A DNA stretch of 64,000 nt, taken from assembly GCF_000152725.1 (NCBI RefSeq), contig NZ_CH724131.1, positions 2,077,739-2,141,738 of the forward strand, written 5' to 3'. The DNA comes from Pseudooceanicola batsensis HTCC2597. GTDB taxonomy: Bacteria; Pseudomonadota; Alphaproteobacteria; Rhodobacterales; Rhodobacteraceae. Within the stretch, counting starts at the first letter, position 1. Every line of letters starts with the position of its first letter. The translations under genes and the position numbers were made by a program. The notes under the pieces are model-generated. The model was given only the letters and a program-made list of their open reading frames with translations. It had not been told where the DNA came from and ran no database searches. Shown piece after piece: positions 36,184 through 44,175 of the stretch.

Positions 36184-37218
36184 TTACTGGCTGGCCTCTT
36201 CGATCAGGGCCTTGGCCTCGTCGAGAAGCGCCTGGCCGTCCAGGCCGGCATCGGTCATTTCCTCGACCCACCAGGTCTCGATCGGCGCGGCGGCCTCTTT
36301 CCACTCGGCGATCTGCTCGTCGCTGAGGTCGATGATGTTGTTGCCGCGTTCCTGGGCGAATTCGAGGGCGGGCTGGTCCGCCTCCTGCATCACGCGGCCG
36401 GCGAAGGCCGAGAATTCCTCGCCCGAGTTGTCGTCGATGACCTTTTTCAGGTCATCCGGCAGCGCCTCGTACTTGTCCTTGTTCATCGCCCAGATGAAGG
36501 TCGCGGTATAAAGCGCGTTGCCCGGCCAGGTCGTGTGGTTCTCGACCAGTTCCGAGACCTTGAGCGCGGTGGTCACCTCCCACGGGATCACCGTGGCGTC
36601 GATCACACCCTTGGACAGCGCCTCGGGCACCGCGGGAACCGGCATGCCGATCGTGGTCGCCCCCATGTCGGTGAAAAGCTTGTTGATCACGCGCGTCGGC
36701 GCGCGCAGCTTCACGCCGTTCAGGTCCGAAACCGAGGTGATCGGCTCCTTCGAGTGGATCAGGCCCGGGCCGTGAACCCAGGTGCCGAGGATCTTCAACT
36801 CGGCAAAATCCTTGTCCATCATGTTCTTCTCGGCGTAGCGCCAGTAGGCACGGCTGGTGTCCTCGCCGTTGCTCATGATGAAGGGCATTTCGAAGACTTC
36901 CGCCCGCGGGAAGCGTCCCGGCGTGTACCCCGGCAGGGTCCAGACGATGTCGGCCACGCCGTCGATCACCTGGTCCACCAGTTCGGGCGGGCGCCCGCCC
37001 AGCTGCATGGCCGGGTAGCGATCGATCTTGATGCGTCCGTCGCTGTCCGCTTCGACCCGGTCTGCCCAGACATCCAGGATCAGCCGCGGCACGGAAGCCT
37101 GCGCCGGCAGGAACTGGTGCATCTTGAAAGTGTATTCCTGCGCAATGGCGACCGATCCGGTGCCGGCAAGAAGGGCTGCGGCGGCAATCCCGCGAAGTGC
37201 CGTCTTGATGTATGACAT
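36184..37218 (-). CDS. dctP: TRAP transporter substrate-binding protein (DctP)
   Basis: This 344-residue periplasmic receptor has a signal peptide (about residues 1-26, cut after AIAQ). The DctP/TAXI-like pattern LNGVKLRAPTRVINKLFTDMGA (about 166-187) includes the arginine that usually binds the substrate carboxylate. A strong GGGAGGA site precedes the ATG at 37218. It delivers an organic acid to DctQM. The alanine dehydrogenase and BKACE neighbours suggest an amino or keto acid, but the gene is on the opposite strand and the link is weak. Confidence 0.93.
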   Translation of the reverse strand: MSYIKTALRGIAAAALLAGTGSVAIAQEYTFKMHQFLPAQASVPRLILDVWADRVEADSDGRIKIDRYPAMQLGGRPPELVDQVIDGVADIVWTLPGYTPGRFPRAEVFEMPFIMSNGEDTSRAYWRYAEKNMMDKDFAELKILGTWVHGPGLIHSKEPITSVSDLNGVKLRAPTRVINKLFTDMGATTIGMPVPAVPEALSKGVIDATVIPWEVTTALKVSELVENHTTWPGNALYTATFIWAMNKDKYEALPDDLKKVIDDNSGEEFSAFAGRVMQEADQPALEFAQERGNNIIDLSDEQIAEWKEAAAPIETWWVEEMTDAGLDGQALLDEAKALIEEASQ

Positions 37219-37332
37219 GTTGTCCTCCCGTCATGTCGCGCCGTCGTGCCGGTATCGGAGAGAGGAACAGGCGCCCCGAAAGGCCCTGTCCGCGTCCGCT
37301 TCCGATTGCCGCAATGGCGGTCGTGCCGGCAA

Positions 37333-37361
37333 AAGATGCCGATGGGAATTGGCGCTGTCAA
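37333..37361 (-). promoter_or_regulatory. Promoter of the TRAP operon
   Basis: On the minus strand TTGACA (37356-37361), a 17-bp spacer and CATCTT (37333-37338) lie about 115 bp upstream of dctP. The rest of the 283-bp gap (37219-37501) holds no gene that I can see. Confidence 0.5.
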
Positions 37362-37501
37362 ACGTTCTGGAGGTCAGTGATTTAATTTCCAAGGAAACAT
37401 GTGGCACTGTCACCTATTTTCTGGGGCGACGGCCACTCCGGAGCACCGGGAAACCCGGCTGACGGAACCGTTTCATCGTATTTCCGGCCGAATCACTTGG
37501 C

Positions 37502-37849
37502 TCAGGAGGACGGAAGAAGCCCCGCCGGCGCATCCTGCGGAATGACGAAATCCGGCGCCGGCCGGTCCAGCGCCGCGGTCTGCCGCTTGAACTCGTAAAG
37601 CATCTCGTCACCCTCTTCGGCCGCCGCGACGATCAGGCACTGCCAGAGGTGCCGCCCCCCGTCGTGAACGTCCACCAGCCCCCGCAGGCGCGGCGCCTGG
37701 GCCACTGGAACCGCAAAGCCGTGATCCCAGAGGCGCAGCAGCGGAACCACGGTGTCCGCCATGACGACGCGCAGCCGGTTGCGACGCCCGAGCGCCGCCG
37801 TGCGGGCCGCTTCCAGCCCCTCCCGTACCTCTTTCGGCAGATAGGTCAT
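37502..37849 (-). CDS. Conserved hypothetical protein
   Basis: This 115-residue protein starts MTYLPKEVREGLEAARTAALGRRNRLRV and contains a central strand-rich DVHDGGRHLWQCLIVAAAEEGDEMLYEFKRQTA region (about residues 60-92). It has no signal peptide or membrane segment, and codon use is like its neighbours. I think I have seen similar short proteins in Rhodobacterales, but I cannot name a family. It lies 85 bp downstream of cobM on the same strand; a palindrome in between suggests separate control. Confidence 0.7.
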   Translation of the reverse strand: MTYLPKEVREGLEAARTAALGRRNRLRVVMADTVVPLLRLWDHGFAVPVAQAPRLRGLVDVHDGGRHLWQCLIVAAAEEGDEMLYEFKRQTAALDRPAPDFVIPQDAPAGLLPSS

Positions 37850-37917
37850 GGTTGTTCCTCCGACAACAGGATGCCCGACCTGAGATTAGCGTCAAGTTAA
37901 CGGAAAGGTTCCATACT

Positions 37918-37929
37918 GTTTCGCGAAAC
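37918..37929. promoter_or_regulatory. Perfect 12-bp palindrome GTTTCGCGAAAC
   Basis: GTTTCGCGAAAC, flanked by further A/T symmetry, lies between the cobM stop and the hypothetical gene, about 70 bp upstream of the latter. It could be an operator. No regulator is identified. Confidence 0.3.
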
Positions 37930-37934
37930 TTTTG

Positions 37935-38711
37935 TCAGCTTTCCCGCAGCCTGACCCTGGGCCTCAGAACATGGGGGATATCCCGGTCGTAAAGGGCGGA
38001 GTCGCGGAAATCGCGGATGTCTTGCAGGACCGGACCCACCAGGATCAGCGCGGTGCGCGTGATCTTTTCGGCCCGCACCTTTGCGTGGATGTCCGCCAGC
38101 GTGCCGCGAATGAACATCTGGTCCGGCCAGCCGACGCGGTAGGCCACGACCACGGGGCAATCGCTTCCGTAGTGCGGCGACAGCTGCCGCTCGATCTCGC
38201 GCAGGTGGCGGACGCCGAGGTGGATCGCCAGCGTCGCGCCGGTCCGCGCGAAATTGGCCAGCGTCTCGCCTTCGGGCATCGAGGTCGACTTCATGCTCAC
38301 CCGGGTCAGGACGATCGACTGCGCGATCTCGGGCACGGTCAGTTCCTGCCCGAGCGCGGCCGCCGCAGCCGCATAGGCCGGCACGCCGGGGATGATCTCG
38401 TAGCCGATCCCATCGGCCCGCAACCGGCGGATCTGCTCGGCGATCGCGCCATAGAGCGACGGATCGCCCGAATGCACCCGCGCCACGTCCTCGCCTTGCT
38501 CGTGGGCCGTGACGATCTCGGCATGGGTTTCGTCCAGCGTCATAGGGGCCGTGTCCAACACCCGCGCCCCCTCGGGCGCGCAAGCCACGACTTCGGCCGG
38601 GACGAGCGAGCCCGCATAGAGGCAGACCGGGCACTGCCCGATCACCCGTTGCGCCTTGAGCGTCAGGAGTTCGGGATCCCCCGGGCCCGCACCGATGAAA
38701 TAGACCGTCAT
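37935..38711 (-). CDS. cobM: Precorrin-4 C11-methyltransferase
   Basis: This 258-residue SAM-dependent methyltransferase of the CobA/CbiF fold starts VYFIGAGPGDPELLTLKAQR. It has the motifs VARVHSGDPSLYGAI (about residues 77-91) and a central IPGVPAYAAAAAALG. The CYLYAGSLVP-like stretch (VCLYAGSLVP, 29-38) marks it as CobM/CbiF. It methylates C11 of precorrin-4 in the corrin ring. It overlaps the CbiG-CobJ stop by 4 bp and is the last cob gene of this operon. Confidence 0.95.
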   Translation of the reverse strand: MTVYFIGAGPGDPELLTLKAQRVIGQCPVCLYAGSLVPAEVVACAPEGARVLDTAPMTLDETHAEIVTAHEQGEDVARVHSGDPSLYGAIAEQIRRLRADGIGYEIIPGVPAYAAAAAALGQELTVPEIAQSIVLTRVSMKSTSMPEGETLANFARTGATLAIHLGVRHLREIERQLSPHYGSDCPVVVAYRVGWPDQMFIRGTLADIHAKVRAEKITRTALILVGPVLQDIRDFRDSALYDRDIPHVLRPRVRLRES

Positions 38712-40576
38712 GCGACCGATCCCTTCGTGCTGTCGCCCAGATGGCGGTTGCCGACCTCGCGCAGGTCGCCGTCGATCCGGCGCGCATAGCCGCGCGGCGT
38801 GTACATGCGCGGCCCCTCGCCCAGGTTCGCCAGCCGCGAATTCGACGACCCGACCAGGACCACGGTGAGCATGTCGACCTCGTTCACGTCCAGATCGGCC
38901 AGCCGCCGGTAGCGCAGATGCTCCTCGGGCCGGCCCAGGTTCGTGGCCAGCATCACCGGCGTATCGGGCGAGCGGGACCGCAGCAGGATGTCGCGCGCCT
39001 CGGCCAGCAGGACGCGGCGCGTCCGGCTGACGGGATTGTAGAAGGCCACGACGAAATCCCCGGTCGCCGCCGCCTCGATCCGCCGCAGGATGTCGGCGCG
39101 CGGCGTGAGAAGATCGCTCAGCGATATGGCGCAGAAATCATGACCGAGCGGCGCCCCGGCGCGCGCGGCCGCCCCCTGCAGGGCGCTGACCCCCGGCGAA
39201 CAGACCACCTCGGCCCGTCGCGCGGCGTCGCTGACCCCGCCTTCGCCATCGCCGCGATCCAGAAGTTCGAAGACCAGCGCGCCCATGGCATAGATCCCGG
39301 CGTCGCCCGAGCAGACCAGCGCGACCGAACGCCCCTCGCCCGCACGCTCCAGCGCATGGCGGCAGCGGTCCTCTTCGCCGCCCAGGGGGAAGTCCGCCCG
39401 CGGCTTGCCCGCCGCCAGCGGCCCCAGCAGGTCGATGTAGAGCCCGTAGCCCACCAGTTCATCGGCCTCGGAAATCAGCCGCGACACTTCGGGCGTCCGC
39501 CAGGCCGACTGTCCGGGCCCGATCCCGACGATCGCCAGCCGCCCCCGCGCCCGGCCACGCGGCCCGGGCATCACCTCGGGAGAGACCGCGAGGGCGCATG
39601 TGGCGTTGGCGCTCTTCCGTTTCGGCTGGACGAGCACGCCTTCGGGCCCCGCCCCCGCCAGCGCCGCCCCCTCGGAGACGCCGTGACATCCGACCTCGGC
39701 AAAGACCACCTCCGAAGGTGTAGCCAGGCGCGGTGTCTCGGCCTCGAGTTCGGCCGCCGAGAACAGGCGAAACGGCAGGCCGAGCGTCTCGGCCAGCCGG
39801 ATCATCGCCGGCTCGTCCCCCTTGAGGTCCAGCGAATGCACCGCGGATATCGCCCCCGGCGCGATCCCGGACTCCGCCAGCATCCCGCGCACCAGTGCCG
39901 CCAGTTCCTCGGGCGGACAATCGCGCGAACAGCCGACGCCGAGCGAATAACGCACCGGATGGAAGGTCAGGACCCCCTCGGCCGCCGGGGCCTCCGTCGC
40001 CGCGATGCGCACCCTGTCGCCGCCGGTCCCCGCCGCCGCGAGCCCGCCGAGCCAGTCGGCCCGCTCTGCCGCGTCGCCCTCGATGCGGGCCGATGCACCG
40101 GCGAGCAGTCGTGCCATGGCGCCCTTGGCCAGGTCCGGTGTCGCCAGCCTCCAACCCTGGGGGGGTTCGTCCAGCGAAATTCCCAGCGCGACGTCGCCGG
40201 CGGTGGTCACCGCGGCCCGGCCTCCGAGCGCCACCGAGATCTCCCGCGCCAGCCGGTTCGCCCCGCGGTGCCCGCCCAGCAGCGGCACGACCACACCGCC
40301 GTCGTCGCTGACCGACAGCACCGGCGGTTCGCTCCGCTTGTCGCCCAGCAGGGGCGCGACCGCCCGGATCAGAATGCCCGAGGCGCAGACGCCGACCACC
40401 GGCCGCCCCGCCGCGAACATCTCGCGCGCGAAGGCCAGCGCGTCCGGAAACGCGTGATCCGCCCCGGGCACGCGCCCCGCCCGGCCCCAAACCGGCAGGC
40501 CGAGCGCGTCCGCCACCCGGCGGGCGGTTGCGGCGCCCGATCCGGACACCGCCATGATGACAGGCTCTAGAGCCAT
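38708..40576 (-). CDS. cobJ: Fusion of CbiG/CobE-type protein and precorrin-3B C17-methyltransferase (CobJ)
   Basis: This 622-residue protein joins two enzymes. Residues 1-340 are CbiG-like: an N-terminal domain with VPLLGGHRGANRLAREI near 98-114, and a C-terminal CobE-type domain with GVGCSRDCPPEEL near 217-229. Residues about 343-622 are CobJ, starting RGRLAIVGIGPGQ, with ALVCSGDAGIYAMG and YNPVSRTR. CobJ contracts and methylates the ring at C17. CbiG opens the delta-lactone in the anaerobic route, while CobE, its C-terminal part, is found in the aerobic one. ATG 40576 overlaps cobI by 10 bp. Confidence 0.92.
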   Translation of the reverse strand: MALEPVIMAVSGSGAATARRVADALGLPVWGRAGRVPGADHAFPDALAFAREMFAAGRPVVGVCASGILIRAVAPLLGDKRSEPPVLSVSDDGGVVVPLLGGHRGANRLAREISVALGGRAAVTTAGDVALGISLDEPPQGWRLATPDLAKGAMARLLAGASARIEGDAAERADWLGGLAAAGTGGDRVRIAATEAPAAEGVLTFHPVRYSLGVGCSRDCPPEELAALVRGMLAESGIAPGAISAVHSLDLKGDEPAMIRLAETLGLPFRLFSAAELEAETPRLATPSEVVFAEVGCHGVSEGAALAGAGPEGVLVQPKRKSANATCALAVSPEVMPGPRGRARGRLAIVGIGPGQSAWRTPEVSRLISEADELVGYGLYIDLLGPLAAGKPRADFPLGGEEDRCRHALERAGEGRSVALVCSGDAGIYAMGALVFELLDRGDGEGGVSDAARRAEVVCSPGVSALQGAAARAGAPLGHDFCAISLSDLLTPRADILRRIEAAATGDFVVAFYNPVSRTRRVLLAEARDILLRSRSPDTPVMLATNLGRPEEHLRYRRLADLDVNEVDMLTVVLVGSSNSRLANLGEGPRMYTPRGYARRIDGDLREVGNRHLGDSTKGSVA

Positions 40577-41277
40577 GGATCCTCCTCCTGTCCGACCAGG
40601 ACCATCGAGAAATAGGGTGCCCGGTCCGGCGCATCCGCCAGCGCGCAGACGTGTTCGTCGGGCAGTCCGACACGGGCGATGTAGACGGCGCGCTCCAGCA
40701 ACCCGACCTCGGCCAGGACCGCCCGGATCTTGCCGAGATGCCGGCCCACCTTCATGATGGCGAAAGCCTCCGCACGGCCGATCCTGTCGCGCAGGTCGGC
40801 CGCCGGCAGCGGCCCCGGTAGCACCGTCAGCTGCTGGTTCCGCGCGACGAGGGGCAGACCCGCCCGCGCGGCGCAGGCGCTCAGCGATGTCACGCCGGGC
40901 ACCACCTCGACCGTGAACCGGTCGGCGAGCCGCGCATGGAGATACATGAACGAGCCATAGAAGAACGGGTCCCCCTCGCACAGGCAGATCACGTCGGCTC
41001 CGGTCTCCAGCGCGGCCGAGATCTCCCGGGCGCCGCGATCGTAGGCCGCCTGCGCCGGGCCGCGTTCCACCGTCATCGGCACGTCCATGACGATCTCGCG
41101 GCACCCGTCGGGGATCAGCTCCGCGACGATCGAGCGGGCGAAGCTGTCCCCCCCCGCGAGCGCCGGATAGGCGATCACCCGCGCGCCGCCGATCAGCCGC
41201 GCCGCCCTCAGCGTCAGCAGGTCCGGGTCCCCGGGCCCCAGCCCGACACCGATCAGTCGTCCCGCCTGACCGCTCAT
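40567..41277 (-). CDS. cobI: Precorrin-2 C20-methyltransferase
   Basis: This 236-residue SAM methyltransferase has GVGLGPGDPDLLTLRAARLI near the N-terminus, VICLCEGDPFFYGSFMYLH (about residues 79-97) and the VVPGVTSLSACAA segment. The FFYGSFMYLH form is diagnostic for CobI/CbiL, which methylates precorrin-2 at C20 as the first corrin-committed step. The ATG at 41277 overlaps the cobL stop by 4 bp. Confidence 0.95.
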   Translation of the reverse strand: MSGQAGRLIGVGLGPGDPDLLTLRAARLIGGARVIAYPALAGGDSFARSIVAELIPDGCREIVMDVPMTVERGPAQAAYDRGAREISAALETGADVICLCEGDPFFYGSFMYLHARLADRFTVEVVPGVTSLSACAARAGLPLVARNQQLTVLPGPLPAADLRDRIGRAEAFAIMKVGRHLGKIRAVLAEVGLLERAVYIARVGLPDEHVCALADAPDRAPYFSMVLVGQEEDPWL

Positions 41278-42476
41278 CGTTTCACCAGGCTCCACTGGGT
41301 CACCGGCATTGCTGGCCGCCAGCCCGAAAGCCGTCCGACCGCCTCGGCCCGCGCGACCTGAAGCTTGGCCAGTTCTCCGCCGTGCCGGGCCTGCAGGGCC
41401 AGCATCACCTGTTCGCTCTCGATCGTGACGGCATTCGCCACGAGACGGCCGAGCGGTTTCAGCCGGTCCCAGGCGGTGGCGAATGCCGCCTCGCTCAGCC
41501 CGCCACCGATGAACACCGCATCTGGCCGGTCCAGCCCGGCCAGCGCCGCGGGCGCCTCGCCCTCGATCAGCTGCAGTCCCGGCACGCCGAGCGCCAGCGC
41601 ATTCTCGGCCGCCATCGCCCGCCGGTCGGCGCGCGGCTCGATCCCGACCGCCCTGGCATACCGCGCCGCCCGCATCCATTCGACCGCGACCGACCCGCAG
41701 CCGGTACCGATGTCCCACAGAAGCGCCCCGCGCATCGGCATCAGCTTGGCCAGCGTCACCGCACGCACCTCGCGCTTGGTCATCGTTCCGTCGGACTGGA
41801 ACAGATCGTCCGCCAGCCCCGGCACGCGCGGCAGCAGCGCCGCGTCGGGGGCGGCGACGCAGTCCACCGCCAGCGTGTTGAAGGCAGGCACCTCGTGAGA
41901 CCAGCTTTCCGCCAGCCCCTCGACCCTCAGCTCCGCCTCTCCGCCCATGTTGGCGAGAACGGTCATCGTGGATCTGCCGAACCCCCGTTCGGTCAGGAAA
42001 CGGGCAATCCGGCCCGGCGTATCCCCGCCGGTCGTCAGGATCAGCAGCCGTGCGTCGGGCTGGATGAAGGCGATCATCTGTTCGACCGGACGGCCATGCA
42101 CCGTCAGCGTCTCGAGGTCGGCCATCGACCAGCCCATCCGGGCCGAGGCCAGCTGGAACGCGGAAAGCTGCGGGTGATAGACGATCTGATCGGGCGGGAT
42201 CGACCGGCCGATCCGGGCGCCGACCGAGAACCAGAGCGGATCGCCGGTCGCCAGCACGACCACCCGCCGCCCGCGCAACCCCCGAAGCGTGTCGATCAGC
42301 GCGTCGAACGGATGCGGCCAGGCGACACGCTCGGCCGTGACCGCGTCCGACAGCCTGTGATGCCGGTCGCCGCCGACGATCACCTCGGCCGCCTCGACAA
42401 CGGCGCGGGTGGCCGGCAGCAGCCCCGCCATCCCGTCCTCGCCGATCCCGACGACATGCAGCCATGCCGCGCTCAT
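41274..42476 (-). CDS. cobL: Precorrin-6Y C5,15-methyltransferase (decarboxylating)
   Basis: This 400-residue protein is a CbiE-CbiT fusion. The CbiE-type methyltransferase half (about residues 1-205) starts WLHVVGIGEDGMAGL and has VVVLATGDPLWFSVG. The CbiT half (about 215-400) has MTKREVRA and the SAM-binding DIGTGCGSVAVEW. It methylates C5 and C15 and removes the C12 acetate carboxyl. ATG 42476 was chosen over one 27 bp earlier because homologues begin at MSAAWLHVVG. A 109-bp gap with a repeat separates it from cobH. Confidence 0.95.
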   Translation of the reverse strand: MSAAWLHVVGIGEDGMAGLLPATRAVVEAAEVIVGGDRHHRLSDAVTAERVAWPHPFDALIDTLRGLRGRRVVVLATGDPLWFSVGARIGRSIPPDQIVYHPQLSAFQLASARMGWSMADLETLTVHGRPVEQMIAFIQPDARLLILTTGGDTPGRIARFLTERGFGRSTMTVLANMGGEAELRVEGLAESWSHEVPAFNTLAVDCVAAPDAALLPRVPGLADDLFQSDGTMTKREVRAVTLAKLMPMRGALLWDIGTGCGSVAVEWMRAARYARAVGIEPRADRRAMAAENALALGVPGLQLIEGEAPAALAGLDRPDAVFIGGGLSEAAFATAWDRLKPLGRLVANAVTIESEQVMLALQARHGGELAKLQVARAEAVGRLSGWRPAMPVTQWSLVKR

Positions 42477-42523
42477 GACGCGCCGCCTACCCGCGCCGGA
42501 CACCGGCGCGCAGAACCGCCCCA

Positions 42524-42560
42524 GGCTTCATCTTGCCTGAAATACTCCCGCCGGAGGCGT
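42524..42560 (+). repeat. 37-bp repeat, copy 1 (between cobH and cobL)
   Basis: This 37-bp stretch, with core AAATACTCCCGCCGGAGGC, is identical at 36 of 37 positions to the copy inside cobN at 60072-60108 and in the same orientation. A degenerate third copy lies at 58501-58536. Here it sits in the 109-bp gap between the cobH fusion stop and the cobL start. Confidence 0.85.
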
Positions 42561-42585
42561 GCCCGGCCGGCCGCGCAACCCGCCA

Positions 42586-44175
42586 TCAGACCTGTTCCCC
42601 CGGCAAACCCGCAGCCAGCGCATTGACCGCCGCCGAGGCCATGGCCGACCCGCCGCGACGGCCGCGCAGGGCAAGGAACTCGCACCCGCGCGGATCGGAC
42701 GCCAGCTCGGCCTTGCTTTCCGCAGCCCCCACGAACCCCACCGGGAATCCCAGGATCATCGCGGGTTTCGGCGCGCCCCGGTCCAGCAGTTCCAGCAGGT
42801 GGAACAGCGCGGTCGGAGCGTTGCCGATGGCCACGACCGCGCCCTCCAGATGGGGCAGCCAAAGCTCGACCGCCGCCGCCGACCGGGTATTGCCGATGCG
42901 TCGCGCCAGATCCGGCACCTCGGGCGCGTTCAGCGTGACCGTGACCTCGTTCCCGGCCGGCAGGTTGCGCCGGATGACGCCGGCCGCCACCATCTCGCAA
43001 TCGCAGAGGACCGGCCGGCCGGCCAGCAGCGCCGCCCGGCCCGCCTCCCACGCCCCGCTCGACGAGGCCAGCCGGTCGGCCACCTCGACCATGCCGCAGG
43101 CATGGATCAGGCGGATGGCGACCGACTGAAGCCCCGGGGGGAACCTGTCCAGCCGGGCCTCCCTGCGAACGGTGGCGAAACTCTGTGCATAGATCTCGGC
43201 CGGGTCCCGTTCATAGCGCATCTGCCGCACCGGAGCCCGCGCGGGGCCGGACGCGTCGGGGGCGGCGGCGACCAGTTCCGCCTCGTGCCCCAACCCGAGG
43301 ATCCAGGCCTCTTCCCGCGCCACGACCTCGCGTTCGGGGCCCGTGAGGTCCGGCGCGCCGCGGAAGAGTGGCGCCAGCCCCCCCTCCCGGTCGAGCGCCG
43401 CCAGGGCACCCGCCACCACCCGCACCTGCGCGCTGTCCAGCACCTCGTCCTCCGCGCGCTCGGCATGAGCCTGCGTCTGCAACAGCGAGGGATAGACCTC
43501 GGCCAGGACGATGCGGCCCTCCGGCACGGCCAGCCCGGTATCGAAGGGCCAGACCTGCAGTCGATCGCGCAGGCGGGGATCCGCACGCAGGGCCGCCAGC
43601 GCCGGCAGCCCGACGATCACTTGCGACCCGACCGACCCCGCATAGGCCAGTTGCCAGACCGTCTTGGCCCCCTTGGCCGAAGCGTCCGCCACACGGCGTT
43701 CGGGCGGATGATCCGTCCCGTGCCGATCGGAGGCCCGGATCGGAATCGCGGGAAGATCGACCGTGTCCGGCCGCCCCCAGAAGGGGCCGACACCGTCGTA
43801 CTCGGCGTTGATCGACGCCGCCACCTCGAACCGGTTCGAGACATTGTCCGCCCCGTCCGCGACCCGCCCGGCCAGCCAGTCCCAGAGGGCCAGCGCGCTG
43901 TCGGAGCCGCAGAGCCTCTGCGCGACACCGGCCGGATACCCGAAGGGAAAATCGAACCCCGCGAGGACCCGGCGCCCGGCCTCTGCTTCGGCCGACAGGA
44001 AATCCGCCAGCCAGGCCACCGCCTCGTGACGGGTCCTGAGGTAGACGGGCGCCTGCGCGGCCCCCTCCCGGACGATCCCGATCCATATCGCGTCCTTCGA
44101 GGGACGGGCCGGGCTGGGCGCGTTCCGGGCGGACCAGTCCACCACCACATGCGTATCGAAGAGAGGTCGCGTCAC
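42586..44175 (-). CDS. cobH: Precorrin-8X methylmutase CobH fused to an unknown N-terminal domain
   Basis: This 529-residue reading frame has a complete CobH at its C-terminus (about residues 319-529). It shows RYERDPAEIYAQSFATVR, the catalytic-type histidine in RLIHACGM, and VLCDCEMVAAGV. CobH moves a methyl from C11 to C12 to form hydrogenobyrinate. The first 318 residues are an unknown domain starting FDTHVVVDWSARNAPSPARP and containing FDFPFGYPAG near 74-83, somewhat like RNase H-fold DUF429 proteins. There is no stop, and I see no ribosome-binding site before Met319. The start overlaps the cbiX stop (ATGA). Confidence 0.85.
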   Translation of the reverse strand: MTRPLFDTHVVVDWSARNAPSPARPSKDAIWIGIVREGAAQAPVYLRTRHEAVAWLADFLSAEAEAGRRVLAGFDFPFGYPAGVAQRLCGSDSALALWDWLAGRVADGADNVSNRFEVAASINAEYDGVGPFWGRPDTVDLPAIPIRASDRHGTDHPPERRVADASAKGAKTVWQLAYAGSVGSQVIVGLPALAALRADPRLRDRLQVWPFDTGLAVPEGRIVLAEVYPSLLQTQAHAERAEDEVLDSAQVRVVAGALAALDREGGLAPLFRGAPDLTGPEREVVAREEAWILGLGHEAELVAAAPDASGPARAPVRQMRYERDPAEIYAQSFATVRREARLDRFPPGLQSVAIRLIHACGMVEVADRLASSSGAWEAGRAALLAGRPVLCDCEMVAAGVIRRNLPAGNEVTVTLNAPEVPDLARRIGNTRSAAAVELWLPHLEGAVVAIGNAPTALFHLLELLDRGAPKPAMILGFPVGFVGAAESKAELASDPRGCEFLALRGRRGGSAMASAAVNALAAGLPGEQV

